63,453 nt of DNA from an uncultured Lachnospiraceae bacterium (lineage in GTDB: Bacteria; Bacillota_A; Clostridia; Lachnospirales; Lachnospiraceae), in the NCBI GenBank assembly GCA_910587495.1, contig CAJUMT010000001.1:1-63453 (forward strand), written 5' to 3'. The position numbers were made by a program, and so were the translations under genes. The notes beneath the pieces were generated by a model, which was not told the DNA's origin, did not search any database, and saw only the letters and a program-made list of their open reading frames with translations. Below are positions 16,107-25,244 of the stretch, piece after piece. Numbering within the stretch: the first letter of the stretch is position 1; each line of letters begins with the position of its first letter.

Positions 16107-17192
16107 ATGAAAAAGAAAAAGTTATTGGCAACCTTGCTGGCATGTACAATGCTGGGCGGAGTCCTCACAGGGTGCGGCGGAGGCGGCACAAGCACACCTG
16201 CAGATTCCTCAAACGCCGGCGGAGCAGAGACATCGGATGCGTCTGCAGAAGCGCCCGCGGAGAGTGATGCGGCTGCTGCGCCTGCAGAAGGCGGTTACAG
16301 CATGACACTGATTATGTCTCTGAGGGATGAGTTTTTAAGCGCGCTGGAAGAGGGAGCAAAAAGCGCGGCGGCAGAGTTGGGCGTGACGCTTTCCACCCAG
16401 GACGCGAACAATGACACTAGCAAGCTGATCCAGTATATCGAATCTGCACGCAATGCAGGCGACAGCGCAGTGCTTGTAAATCTGGTGGATGCGGAAACCG
16501 CGCAGCAGTGTATCGACGCCGCAGGCGATATGAAGGTCGTATTCGTCAACCGTGCGCCGGCTGATACTTCTGTCCTTGGAGAAAACGCAGCTTTCGTCGG
16601 ATCTAATGAGATGACATCCGGCGGCTATCAGGGACAGTTCCTTGCGGAATATTTCAAAGAGAAAGGACAGACAGATGTCCGTTACCTGCTTCTGCAGGGT
16701 ACATTAGGCCTGGTACATACCACACAGCGTACCCAGTCTGTGATTGAGCAGATGGAAGCAGGCGGCTTAAATCCCATTGAAGCAGCGGCGCCGCTGGTAG
16801 CAGAGTACGATCGTTCCACTGCGATGGACATGATCTCCCCGCTTCTGACGACAACTGAGTATGACTGTATCATTGCAAATAATGACGCAATGGCGCTTGG
16901 CGCAGTGGAAGCTATGCTTGCACAGGGTCTTGATCCGAAATCCATTCCGATCGTAGGTATCGACGCAACGGTAGACGGCCTGCAGGCGCTGGTAGACGGT
17001 ACGCTTGCCATGACTGTATTCCAGGATCCTAACGGACAGGGCTTCGGCGCTTTAAAAGCTGCCGCTAATATGATCGAAGGTAAACCGATCAATGAAGGCA
17101 CCGATTATGAGACAGACGAGACCGGCAATATTGTATGGGTTCCGTTTGAGCCTGTTACGCCGGACAAGGCTGCAGAATATCAGAATAAATAG
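16107..17192 (+). CDS. Sugar/polyol-binding lipoprotein of the second ABC transporter
   Basis: The 361-residue lipoprotein has signal MKKKKLLATLLACTMLGGV with lipobox L-T-G-C and lipid anchor C23, a glycine run, then an Ala/Ser/Asp linker to about residue 60. The binding fold begins near YSMTLIMSLRDEFLS; the conserved segment IANNDAMALGAVEAM is present. It belongs to the RbsB/Peripla_BP_4 group. ATG 16107 follows AAGGAGAAGG. The operator in its promoter links it to iolI and the IolH-like gene, which suggests inositol or a related cyclitol as ligand (inference). Confidence 0.92.
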   Translation: MKKKKLLATLLACTMLGGVLTGCGGGGTSTPADSSNAGGAETSDASAEAPAESDAAAAPAEGGYSMTLIMSLRDEFLSALEEGAKSAAAELGVTLSTQDANNDTSKLIQYIESARNAGDSAVLVNLVDAETAQQCIDAAGDMKVVFVNRAPADTSVLGENAAFVGSNEMTSGGYQGQFLAEYFKEKGQTDVRYLLLQGTLGLVHTTQRTQSVIEQMEAGGLNPIEAAAPLVAEYDRSTAMDMISPLLTTTEYDCIIANNDAMALGAVEAMLAQGLDPKSIPIVGIDATVDGLQALVDGTLAMTVFQDPNGQGFGALKAAANMIEGKPINEGTDYETDETGNIVWVPFEPVTPDKAAEYQNK

Positions 17193-17216
17193 ACAGCCGT
17201 TTCTTTAGGAACTTAA

Positions 17217-17244
17217 GGGGGCATTGGATGCAATGTCCCCTTTT
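17217..17244 (+). terminator. Attenuating hairpin between binding-protein and ATPase genes
   Basis: GGGGGCATTG pairs with CAATGTCCCC across a short loop, followed by TTTT. Hairpins here typically let the binding protein be made in excess over the membrane components. Confidence 0.7.
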
Positions 17245-17271
17245 ATAAAAAAAGAAAATGAGGTGAAATAA

Positions 17272-18786
17272 GTGAGCCAAGAGTATATTCTTGAAATGAC
17301 TGATATCGTCAAGGAATTTCCGGGTGTACGCGCGCTCAAAGGCGTGCAGCTCAAAGTAAGGCCGGGCACAGTGCATACGCTTATGGGTGAAAACGGCGCA
17401 GGTAAATCGACGCTGATGAAATGCCTGATCGGTATCCATCCGCCCACATCCGGAAAGATCGTGTACGACGGCAAGGAGGTCCATTTTAAATCCACGTTAG
17501 AAGCGATTAAAGCAGGCATCTCTATGATCCATCAGGAATTATCCCCGGTGCCGGAGCGCAGCGTGGCAGAGAACCTGTGGCTGGGCCGTGTGCCTATGAA
17601 AAACCCTTTTATGGTAGACCATAAAAAGATGCGTGAGGACAGCATTGCCCTGTTTGAAAAACTGGGGCTGGATGTGAACCCGGACGCGAAGATGAAAGAC
17701 CTGTCTGTGGCGAAAATGCAGATGGTAGAAATAGCAAAAGCCGTTTCCTATGACAGCCGGATCGTAATTATGGATGAGCCTACTTCGGCGCTGACGGATG
17801 TGGAGGTTGAGCATTTGTTCCGCATCATTGCAGAACTGAAGGAAAAGAATGTGGCCATTATCTACATATCCCACAAAATGGATGAGATTTTCAGGATTTC
17901 AGACGATATATCCGTATTCAGGGACGGAGAATATGTCACCACGGACCTGGCGTCGAATCTTGATCATGATAAACTGATTACCCTGATGGTAGGACGTGAA
18001 GTGACTGATATGTTCCCGAAAGTGGAATGTCCCATCGGCGAGACTGTCCTGAAAGTAGAGCATCTGTCCGCAGGACGGGCGGTAAGAGATGTTTCCTTTG
18101 AACTGCATAAAGGCGAGATCTTAGGTTTCGCGGGCCTGGTGGGCGCAGGACGTACGGAGACGGTGGAGACATTGTTCGGCATTCGCCATAAGACCGGCGG
18201 CAGGGTATGGAAAGACGGCCAGGAGATTGATATCAAGTCGCCGGAGCAGGCGATCGCCCATAAGATCGCGCTGCTGACAGAGGATCGGCGCGGCAACGGT
18301 ATCGTAGGGCTTCTGAGTATTAAGGAAAACACGGCGCTTGCCAGCCTGAAACGGTATGGCTTCCCGCTGAACCATAAAAAAATGATCTCGGATACAGAAG
18401 AATATGTGGAGAAATTAAGAACGAAAACGCCTTCAATCGATACGCCTATACAGAATCTTTCCGGCGGTAACCAGCAGAAAGTGCTGGTGGGCAGATGGCT
18501 TTTGACGGACCCGGATATTCTGATTGTCGATGAACCCACCCGGGGTATTGACGTGGGCGCCAAATCAGAAATTCATGCGTTGATTACACAACTGGCAAGC
18601 GAAGGTAAAGCTATCATCATGATCTCTTCTGAGATGCCGGAAGTCATGGGCATGAGCGACCGTATTGTGATCATGCATGAAGGCTATACGACAGGTGTGA
18701 TAGACCGCAGTGATTTCTCATCCGAATTGATTCTTAAATACGCCACCAGCGAGACACCGGACCAGGCTGCCGCTGGAAAATCATAA
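17272..18786 (+). CDS. Sugar ABC transporter ATPase, second system
   Basis: The 504-residue tandem ATPase is of the RbsA/MglA group. Domain one has GENGAGKST, LSVAKMQMVEI and IVIMDEPTSAL; domain two has the family-typical degenerate AGLVGAGRTE, LSGGNQQKVLVGRWLL and ILIVDEPTRGIDVGAK. Translation starts at GTG 17272, shortly after GAGGTGA. It is closely similar in layout to the ATPase at 7804, which makes the two systems paralogous. Transcription comes from the promoter at 16025 through the attenuating hairpin. Confidence 0.94.
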   Translation: MSQEYILEMTDIVKEFPGVRALKGVQLKVRPGTVHTLMGENGAGKSTLMKCLIGIHPPTSGKIVYDGKEVHFKSTLEAIKAGISMIHQELSPVPERSVAENLWLGRVPMKNPFMVDHKKMREDSIALFEKLGLDVNPDAKMKDLSVAKMQMVEIAKAVSYDSRIVIMDEPTSALTDVEVEHLFRIIAELKEKNVAIIYISHKMDEIFRISDDISVFRDGEYVTTDLASNLDHDKLITLMVGREVTDMFPKVECPIGETVLKVEHLSAGRAVRDVSFELHKGEILGFAGLVGAGRTETVETLFGIRHKTGGRVWKDGQEIDIKSPEQAIAHKIALLTEDRRGNGIVGLLSIKENTALASLKRYGFPLNHKKMISDTEEYVEKLRTKTPSIDTPIQNLSGGNQQKVLVGRWLLTDPDILIVDEPTRGIDVGAKSEIHALITQLASEGKAIIMISSEMPEVMGMSDRIVIMHEGYTTGVIDRSDFSSELILKYATSETPDQAAAGKS

Positions 18787-18802
18787 AGAAAGAAGGGTAA
18801 CC

Positions 18803-19789
18803 ATGAACAGTAAATCGTTTGATTTTAAAAAATTTGCCTCCCAGAATTTTATCTGGCTGGTGCTGATTGCCCTGGTTATCATCATGGGTATTGCGCAGCC
18901 AAGTTTCTTCTCAGTCAACAACCTGATCACGCTGCTCTCAGGTGAAGCGGTCAAAGGTATCATGGCGTTCGGCGTTATGTTCGCCATCCTGTCCAAAGGA
19001 ATCGACCTGACCATAGGTGCTTCCGCAGGTCTGGTGGCGTGTATTACAGCGTCTTTGGTACAGCCTGCGGATTATGCCAACGCGCTGCATCCGGGCCTTG
19101 GCACACTGCCTGCTCCGGTGGTACTTGTGATCGGTCTTGTGATCGGCGCTTTGATCGGTGCAATCTACGGCGCATTGATTGCGTACACCAAGATTCCGCC
19201 GTTTATCGCCACATTGGGCGCGCAGTTAATCTGCCGTGCGGCGGCGAAGATCTATACAAACCGGCCTGTATCGAATCTGTCCGAAGGTTTCCGCTTTTTA
19301 GGATCGGGTAAGATCGGCGGTTTCCCGGTGATCATCCTGGTGTTTATCATAATGTTTATTATTTCCGCGTTCCTTCTGACCCAGACGCGCTTTGGAAAGA
19401 ATGTATATGCGATCGGTGGAAACGATCAGGCGGCCCGCGTAGCCGGTATCAATGTGGAGAAAAACCTGATTCTGGTCTATGTATTCTGTTCTGTATGTGC
19501 CGCGCTTGCAGGTATGCTGCTTGCAGGACGTTCAGGAAGCGCCGATCCGGCCAACTCAGGACTTAACTATGAGCTGGATGCCATTGCTGCAGCTACCGTA
19601 GGCGGTACTTCCCATACAGGCGGTATCTGCCGTGCTTCCGGTGTGCTTGCGGGTATTCTGATCCTGGGTGTCATCAACAACGGCCTGGTTATGTTGAAAG
19701 TGGATGACAATATGACTAATATTGTTAAAGGTCTGATCATTGTTGGTTCTGTTGTGCTGGATATGCGTAAAAACGCTAAGAAAGCATAA
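18803..19789 (+). CDS. Sugar ABC transporter permease, second system
   Basis: The 328-residue RbsC-type permease has about eight to ten hydrophobic segments. It shows SKGIDLTIGASAGLVA, IPPFIATLGAQ, GKNVYAIGGNDQAARVAGI in the ATPase coupling loop and YELDAIAAATVGG near the C-terminus. It follows the ATPase by 16 bases, with AGAAGGGTAACC as ribosome site. A strong hairpin follows the stop. Confidence 0.94.
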   Translation: MNSKSFDFKKFASQNFIWLVLIALVIIMGIAQPSFFSVNNLITLLSGEAVKGIMAFGVMFAILSKGIDLTIGASAGLVACITASLVQPADYANALHPGLGTLPAPVVLVIGLVIGALIGAIYGALIAYTKIPPFIATLGAQLICRAAAKIYTNRPVSNLSEGFRFLGSGKIGGFPVIILVFIIMFIISAFLLTQTRFGKNVYAIGGNDQAARVAGINVEKNLILVYVFCSVCAALAGMLLAGRSGSADPANSGLNYELDAIAAATVGGTSHTGGICRASGVLAGILILGVINNGLVMLKVDDNMTNIVKGLIIVGSVVLDMRKNAKKA

Positions 19790-19812
19790 GTATTTAATTT
19801 GGGTATTTTTCT

Positions 19813-19847
19813 GAAAAACCATGCCCCCAATGCGGGGGCGGTTTTTC
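19813..19847. terminator. Terminator after the second ABC operon
   Basis: GAAAAACC-A-TGCCCCC pairs with GCGGGGGC-GGTTTTTC with a very short loop. The A and T tracts make it usable in both directions. Some readthrough into the next dehydrogenase gene is likely, as no clear promoter was seen in the 57 bases after it. Confidence 0.85.
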
Positions 19848-19904
19848 GGAATCATTTGGTTTAAGTTTCTAAAAATACAGCCGAAGTGAAAGGTGGAATA
19901 AAAA

Positions 19905-20909
19905 ATGTTAAAAGTAGGAGTAATCGGGTGCGGCGGCATGGGAAGAGACCATATCAAAAGGCTCACAGAAAGAACCCAGGGCGCGCAGGTAGTGGCAGTA
20001 TCCGACGTATTTGAAGAAGGCGCCAAAAAAGCGGCGCAGATTGCCGGCGGCGCAAAAGTATATACGGACAGTAAGGCGCTGATTAGTGACCCGGAAGTGG
20101 AGGCGGTGCTTATTGTAAGTCCGGGTTTTGCACACTGCGATGACCTTCTAGCGGCCATCAAGGCAGGGAAGCGGGTGTTCTGCGAGAAACCTCTTTGTAC
20201 GACGGCGGACGACTGCAGAAAGGTCATGGAGGCGGAGGCTGCTTCCGGAAAACATCTGATACAGTTAGGATTTATGCGCCGTTACCATAAAGGATATATA
20301 CAGATTAAGGATGAAATTGCCACGGGCGCATACGGCGAACCGCTGATGATGCACTGCACCCACCGCAACCCGGAAGTGGGGACCAACTATGATACCCCCA
20401 TGGCCGTACATGATACGGTGATCCATGAGATTGATCTGTGCCACTGGCTTGTAAATGATGATTATGAGAGCGTGCAGGTAATTCTGCCCAAGACTACAAA
20501 ATATTCCCACTCCAAACTGAAAGATCCGCAGATTATGGTTCTTCGCACCAAGAGCGGCATCTGCATCGACGTGGAATGCTTTGTAAACTGTAAGTTCGGC
20601 TATGATATTAACTGTGAAGTGGTATGCGAGGACGGTTCCATAAAAATGGGTACGCCTATGGCGCCCAGTATCCGTAAAAACGCGAAAGCATCCACGGAGA
20701 TTACAACAGACTGCTTTGTATTATTTAAAGACGCTTATGACGCGGAGATTCAGAACTGGGTGGATTGTGCCGAAAAAGGCATAATTGAAGGCCCCAACAC
20801 ATGGGACGGTTATCTGGCCGCAGTTACTGCAGACGCTTTGGTAAAAGCGCAGGAAAGCGGAAAAATTGAGAAAGTAGTAACCGTTGAAAAGCCGGCGTTT
20901 TATCAGTAA
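19905..20909 (+). CDS. Gfo/Idh/MocA-family dehydrogenase, inositol dehydrogenase-like
   Basis: The 334-residue NAD(P)-dependent oxidoreductase has an N-terminal Rossmann fold (GVIGCGGMGRDHIKRL), the EKP motif with K95, and the D170/H174 pair in HDTVIHEIDLCHW, matching the catalytic Lys-Asp-His set of myo-inositol 2-dehydrogenase. GFMRRYHKGY is similar to the IolG family, but divergence from the protein at 24025 suggests a different cyclitol or inosose substrate. ATG 19905 follows GAAAGGTGG. It lies between the transporter and iolI. Confidence 0.87.
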   Translation: MLKVGVIGCGGMGRDHIKRLTERTQGAQVVAVSDVFEEGAKKAAQIAGGAKVYTDSKALISDPEVEAVLIVSPGFAHCDDLLAAIKAGKRVFCEKPLCTTADDCRKVMEAEAASGKHLIQLGFMRRYHKGYIQIKDEIATGAYGEPLMMHCTHRNPEVGTNYDTPMAVHDTVIHEIDLCHWLVNDDYESVQVILPKTTKYSHSKLKDPQIMVLRTKSGICIDVECFVNCKFGYDINCEVVCEDGSIKMGTPMAPSIRKNAKASTEITTDCFVLFKDAYDAEIQNWVDCAEKGIIEGPNTWDGYLAAVTADALVKAQESGKIEKVVTVEKPAFYQ

Positions 20910-20927
20910 AAGCATATTTTTTTATAA

Positions 20928-20945
20928 AGTGTTCACGAGAACGCA
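20928..20945 (+). promoter_or_regulatory. LacI-family operator, copy 3
   Basis: AGTGTTCACGAGAACGCA matches copy 1 at 16 of 18 positions; the right half-site is exact. It lies in the 56-base gap before iolI. A T/A-rich run (TTTTTTTATAA) directly upstream could hold a -10 box, but no convincing -35 box was seen. Confidence 0.7.
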
Positions 20946-20965
20946 AAGAGAAAGGAAAAGATATT

Positions 20966-21802
20966 ATGAAGATTGGATTTAATGAAGCGACCGCACTGGA
21001 GTGCAAAGGACAGTCTCTCCTGGCAGACCTGGAGGCATGTGAGAAGTATGGTTTTGATTATATTGAGATCCGGTTCGACTGTATAAAAGAATATTTAAAA
21101 GAGCATACCCTGGAAGAACTGGCAGGCTGGTTTAAAAACCATCATTTAAAACCGTGGGCATATAATACGCTTGTTTACTTTAATCAGAGAGACGAAGCCG
21201 GCGTAAAAGAAATCGATGAGGAAACAGATTTCATTATCAAAGTATGCAAGGCAATCGGAATGAAGATGCTGATCACGGTTCCTACTTTTGATGTAAAAGA
21301 TAAAAGAATATCCGAGATCAAAGAAGAGGCCGTTGCAAGACTTCGTTATCTGGCTGACAAGGTTGGCTCAGATATTCGGATCTCTCTTGAATTTTGCGGG
21401 GCGCCCAACTGCTCCATCAATCAGTTCGGCACAGCCTACGATGTAGTAAAGGCAGTGGACAGAGAGAATGTAGGCATTACGGTGGATACTTTCCATTTCC
21501 ATGAAATGTGCTCTGACATTGAGGATCTTAAGAAAGCGGACGGAAAGAAAATCTTTGCATATCACTTGAACGACTGCGAAGATCTGCCTTTAGGTTCCTG
21601 CGGAGATGATAAGAGGCTTTGGCCGGAGGAGGGCGTGGTAGACCATCCTTCCATCGCTGCGGCATTGAAAGCGATCGGATTTGACGGCGTATGTACTATT
21701 GAAGAGTTCCGCCCGGAATATTATGCGATGGCTCACGAAGAAAACGTAAAGAAAGCGGCGGAAGTTACAAAAGCGTTTGTACAGAAATATTTCGGAGAGT
21801 AG
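20966..21802 (+). CDS. iolI: 2-keto-myo-inositol isomerase
   Basis: The 278-residue TIM-barrel protein interconverts keto-inositols (scyllo-inosose and 1-keto-D-chiro-inositol). It matches B. subtilis IolI in length and pattern: FNEATALE start, YDYIEIR-like strand, LEFCGAPNCSINQF, VDTFHFHEMCSDIEDLKKAD, YHLNDCEDLP, ending EEFRPEYYAMAHEEN. Metal ligands are expected at the Glu/Asp/His/Glu of LEFCG, VDTFHFH, HLNDCED and IEEFRPE. ATG 20966 follows AGAAAGGAAAAG. It is followed by iolE after six bases. Confidence 0.9.
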   Translation: MKIGFNEATALECKGQSLLADLEACEKYGFDYIEIRFDCIKEYLKEHTLEELAGWFKNHHLKPWAYNTLVYFNQRDEAGVKEIDEETDFIIKVCKAIGMKMLITVPTFDVKDKRISEIKEEAVARLRYLADKVGSDIRISLEFCGAPNCSINQFGTAYDVVKAVDRENVGITVDTFHFHEMCSDIEDLKKADGKKIFAYHLNDCEDLPLGSCGDDKRLWPEEGVVDHPSIAAALKAIGFDGVCTIEEFRPEYYAMAHEENVKKAAEVTKAFVQKYFGE

Positions 21803-21808
21803 ACGACT

Positions 21809-22705
21809 ATGTTAGATAAGAATAAAGTTTCACTGGGGATCGCCCCCATTGGCTGGACCAACGACGATATGCCTGACTTGGGGAAGGAGAATACCTTTGA
21901 GCAGACTATCAGCGAGATGGCGCTGGCAGGTTTTAAAGGTTCCGAAGTGGGGAGCCATTATCCTACGGACCCGGCTGTGCTGAAAAAAGCGCTGGATTTA
22001 AGAGGGCTTACCATCTGTAATCAGTGGTTTTCTTCCTTTTTGATCAGCAGGCCTTATGAAGAGACAGAAAGCGCGTTTATGAAACAATGCGACTTTTTAA
22101 AACAAGTGGGTTCCAAATGCATCGGCGTATCCGAGCAAAGCTACAGCACCCAGGGTATGTTAGACCACCCGATTCAGGAAGGTAAATATGTCATGAACGA
22201 CCAGGAGTGGGCGCTTTTGACAGACGGACTGAATAGACTGGGTAAAATCGCCAAAGAAAAAGGGATGATATTGACCTTTCACCATCATATGGGGACGGTG
22301 GTGCAGACCGAAGAAGAGATCGACAGATTTATGGAAAGTGTGGATCCCGAACTGGTATTTTTGCTGTTTGACAGCGGACACTTGTCTTTCGCGGGAATAG
22401 ATCCTGAAAAGGTGCTGAGAAAATATGTGGACCGGGTGCGTCACGTCCACTTAAAAGATCTGAGAAAAGCGGTAGTAGAACAGTCCAGGAAAGAAAAATG
22501 GAGCTTTTTAAAAGGCGTGCGCGCCGGCACCTTTACCGTGCCCGGGGACGGAGACGTGGATTTTGCCCCCATCTTTAAAATATTGGAGGAAGCCGACTAC
22601 AAAGGCTGGGTCGTCGTGGAAGCCGAACAGGATCCAGCACTGGCGAATCCTTTCGAGTACGCCCTGAAGGCAAGAAAATATATCGCGGAGCATACAGGGT
22701 TGTAA
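21809..22705 (+). CDS. iolE: myo-Inosose-2 dehydratase
   Basis: The 298-residue enzyme dehydrates 2-keto-myo-inositol to 3D-trihydroxycyclohexane-1,2-dione, the second step of inositol catabolism. The start GIAPIGWTNDDMPDLG is diagnostic, followed by GSEVGSHYP, FHHHMGTVVQTEEEIDR, LLFDSGHLSFAG, VRHVHLKDL and VPGDGDVDFAPIF. Length equals that of known IolE proteins. ATG 21809 begins only six bases after iolI, so the two are translated together. The ribosome site is weak (GGAGAGT within the end of iolI). Confidence 0.93.
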   Translation: MLDKNKVSLGIAPIGWTNDDMPDLGKENTFEQTISEMALAGFKGSEVGSHYPTDPAVLKKALDLRGLTICNQWFSSFLISRPYEETESAFMKQCDFLKQVGSKCIGVSEQSYSTQGMLDHPIQEGKYVMNDQEWALLTDGLNRLGKIAKEKGMILTFHHHMGTVVQTEEEIDRFMESVDPELVFLLFDSGHLSFAGIDPEKVLRKYVDRVRHVHLKDLRKAVVEQSRKEKWSFLKGVRAGTFTVPGDGDVDFAPIFKILEEADYKGWVVVEAEQDPALANPFEYALKARKYIAEHTGL

Positions 22706-22744
22706 ATCCTGGCTGATGCGGAACTATAATAGGAGGAGAACAAT

Positions 22745-24001
22745 ATGACATCAAAAGAAAGAGTCAAAGCAGCGTTTGCCCATACGCAGCCGGATAAGGT
22801 GCCGGTGGATTTCGGCGGAATGTGCTGTTCCATGGTTAATGCCATTGTGGTTAAACAATTGCGGGATTATTACGGACTGGAAAAACGCCTGCCCAGGATT
22901 AACGATATGTCTACCATGACGGCGTATGTAGATCCGGATCTGGCAGATTGTATGGGATGCGACGTGCAGCAGTTATATAATTATGGAGACACCTATGGAC
23001 ATATTAACGACAACTGGAAGGAGTGGTCTTACCGTGGAGAGGCCGTCCTGATTCCCGGCAACGCAGTCGTGAAAGAGGACGGAAAGGGCGGATATTATGT
23101 ATATCCGGAAGGAGATGATTCCTGCGCACCCAGCGGACATATGCCGGCCAATGGATTCTACTTCGACAATCTGACACGCACACCCGAGTTTGACGAGGAT
23201 GAAGCGAATCCGGATGACAATGTGGAAGATTACATGGTTGTAACCGATGCACAAATCGCGTATCATAAAAAAGTGCTTGAAGAGGTAAAAGGTTACAACC
23301 GCGCCATCCAGGTAGGGCCGGGATATTTCGGCCTTGGCGACGCCAACAACATTCCGGGACCAAACTTAAAAAATCCCAAAGGAATCCGTGATATCTCAGA
23401 ATGGTATATGGCGCCGCTTCTGTACCCGGACTATGTACACGAAGTTTTCGAGAAGGGTACAGACCTTGCCATCGAAAGTTTCAAGAAATACTGGGATGCA
23501 TTCGGCTCAGAGATTGACATATTCTTCCTGTGCGGTACGGATTTCGGCACCCAGAGAGGGCCGTTTATCAATCCGGATGTATTCAAGGAATTTTATATGC
23601 CCTACTATAAGAAAATGAATGACTGGATTCACCAGAATACTACATGGAAAACGCTGAAGCACTGCTGCGGCGGCATTTTCCCGATCCTCCCCTATCTGAT
23701 CGAGGGCGGCTTTGATGCGATCAATCCGGTGCAGTGTTCCGCGGAAGGCATGGATCCGCAGCGGCTGAAAGACACTTACGGAAAAGACATTGTCTTCTGG
23801 GGCGGCGGTGTAGATACCCAGAGAGTCCTGCCTTTTGGAACGCCCGAGGAAGTACGCGAACAGGTACTCGAAAGACTGGATATTTTCTCCAAAGACGGCG
23901 GGTATGTATGCAACACCATCCATAATATCCAGGCAAACACGCCGATTCCGAATATTGTGGCGATGGTGGATGCAATCAAAGAATTTAACGGTGATAAATA
24001 A
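22745..24001 (+). CDS. Uroporphyrinogen decarboxylase-family protein of the MtaA/CmuA type
   Basis: The 418-residue TIM-barrel protein belongs to the UroD superfamily, but not to heme synthesis. It has the His-X-Cys...Cys zinc signature of methyltransferases such as MtaA (LKHCCGG near residue 305 and GGYVCNTIHNIQ near 390). These enzymes usually move methyl groups to or from a cobalamin or thiol carrier. No corrinoid protein is encoded nearby. It starts with ATG 22745 after AGGAGGAG, and lies between iolE and iolG in one transcription unit, so a role on a cyclitol (for example an O-methyl-inositol) is possible; that role is inference. Confidence 0.85.
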   Translation: MTSKERVKAAFAHTQPDKVPVDFGGMCCSMVNAIVVKQLRDYYGLEKRLPRINDMSTMTAYVDPDLADCMGCDVQQLYNYGDTYGHINDNWKEWSYRGEAVLIPGNAVVKEDGKGGYYVYPEGDDSCAPSGHMPANGFYFDNLTRTPEFDEDEANPDDNVEDYMVVTDAQIAYHKKVLEEVKGYNRAIQVGPGYFGLGDANNIPGPNLKNPKGIRDISEWYMAPLLYPDYVHEVFEKGTDLAIESFKKYWDAFGSEIDIFFLCGTDFGTQRGPFINPDVFKEFYMPYYKKMNDWIHQNTTWKTLKHCCGGIFPILPYLIEGGFDAINPVQCSAEGMDPQRLKDTYGKDIVFWGGGVDTQRVLPFGTPEEVREQVLERLDIFSKDGGYVCNTIHNIQANTPIPNIVAMVDAIKEFNGDK

Positions 24002-24024
24002 ATCAGGAAAAGAGGTTGAAGCAA

Positions 24025-25044
24025 ATGGCAGACAAAGTAAGAATCGGACTTTTAGGAGGAGGCCGAATCGGTAAACTCCATGGAGCAAACATACAAAATT
24101 CCATTCCGGAGGCAGAGATTGTAGTTTTGGCAGATCCGTTTATGAATGCGGATATGGAAGCCTGGGCAAAATCCCTGGGTATTCCCAAATGCACCAGCGA
24201 CCCGCAGGAAGTTTTTGATAATCCGGAGGTAGATGCCGTATTTATCTGTTCTTCCACCAACACCCATGCAGATTTTATTATCAAAGCGGCAAAGGCAGGC
24301 AAACATATTTTCTGTGAAAAACCGATCCATACAGAGATCGCGAAGATTAAAGAAGCCATTGCCGCAGTGGAAGAAAAAGGCGTGAAGCTGCAGGTGGGAT
24401 TTGTAAGGCGTTTTGATAAAAGCCATAAGAAAGTCCGCGACGTGGTGGCTTCCGGCGAGCTTGGAAAGCCCTATGTAGTGAAAGTATGCTCCCGTGACCC
24501 GGAAGCGCCGCCTATGGAGTATGTGAAAGTTTCCGGCGGAATCTTTATGGACATGATGATCCACGACTTTGACATGGTCCGCTATCTGGCGGGCAGCGAC
24601 GTGACGGAAGTGTCCGCGGTAGGAACCTGCCTGGTTGACCCGCGTTTTGCAGACTATGATGATGTGGATACGGCAATTGTCACGTTAAAATTCGAAAACG
24701 GCGCCATCGGCGTCATTGATAACTGCCGCCAGGCGCCTTACGGCTACGATCAGCGTGTGGAAGTACACTGCGAGAAAGGCTGCGTACAGGATGCCAATAT
24801 GCTTCAGAACGAGGCTATGGTAAGCACAGGCGCCGGCGTAAGCACCGCGAAACCCACATGGTTTTTCCTGGAAAGATATAACGATGCGTTTATTCAGGAA
24901 GAAAGAGAGTTTGTGGCCAGCATTTTAAACGATACTCCGACGCCTGTAGGCGCAAAAGACGGCCTTGAGCCGGTACGCATGGCGTTTGCCGCGGGTAAAT
25001 CCCTCCGTGAGGGCAGGCCGGTGAAGTTAAGCGAAGTGGAATAA
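24025..25044 (+). CDS. iolG: myo-Inositol 2-dehydrogenase
   Basis: The 339-residue enzyme oxidises myo-inositol to 2-keto-myo-inositol with NAD+, the first step of the pathway. The Rossmann motif GLLGGGRIGKLHGANI, K99 in EKP, and D176/H180 in MDMMIHDFDM form the catalytic set. SGELGKPYVVKVCSRDPE and YGYDQRVEVHCEKG are typical of IolG. ATG 24025 (after AAAAGAGG) is preferred to TTG 24016, which is too close to the ribosome site. It ends the operon started at iolI, and a terminator follows. Confidence 0.92.
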   Translation: MADKVRIGLLGGGRIGKLHGANIQNSIPEAEIVVLADPFMNADMEAWAKSLGIPKCTSDPQEVFDNPEVDAVFICSSTNTHADFIIKAAKAGKHIFCEKPIHTEIAKIKEAIAAVEEKGVKLQVGFVRRFDKSHKKVRDVVASGELGKPYVVKVCSRDPEAPPMEYVKVSGGIFMDMMIHDFDMVRYLAGSDVTEVSAVGTCLVDPRFADYDDVDTAIVTLKFENGAIGVIDNCRQAPYGYDQRVEVHCEKGCVQDANMLQNEAMVSTGAGVSTAKPTWFFLERYNDAFIQEEREFVASILNDTPTPVGAKDGLEPVRMAFAAGKSLREGRPVKLSEVE

Positions 25045-25071
25045 TATACAAATAGAATACATGCATTATAA

Positions 25072-25120
25072 ACGGAATGGCTTAGAATCCCTCTGCGGGC
25101 TTTCAGGCCATTCCGTTTTT
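25072..25120 (+). terminator. Terminator with conserved loop, palindromic element copy A
   Basis: ACGGAATGGC (25072-25081) pairs with GCCATTCCGT (25107-25116), followed by TTTTT. The loop begins TTAGAATCCCTCTGCGG. The same stem and loop sequence, in the same orientation, recurs at 33783-33825 after lacM. Loop conservation is not expected of ordinary terminators. Confidence 0.85.
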
Positions 25121-25170
25121 GGACAGATGTGCTTCCGGTATTCGAGGCGGGTGTTTAGTCCCTGTATGGC

Positions 25171-25199
25171 TTGTGGGTGCAGCAAGGATGTATTATAAT
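25171..25199 (+). promoter_or_regulatory. Promoter of the membrane AraC regulator
   Basis: TTGTGG at 25171-25176 and TATAAT at 25194-25199 with a 17-base spacer, 45 bases before the start codon. Confidence 0.6.
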
Positions 25200-25244
25200 T
25201 ATATATAAATATTTGATAAGACCAGACAAAGACGCGGGAGGAAC

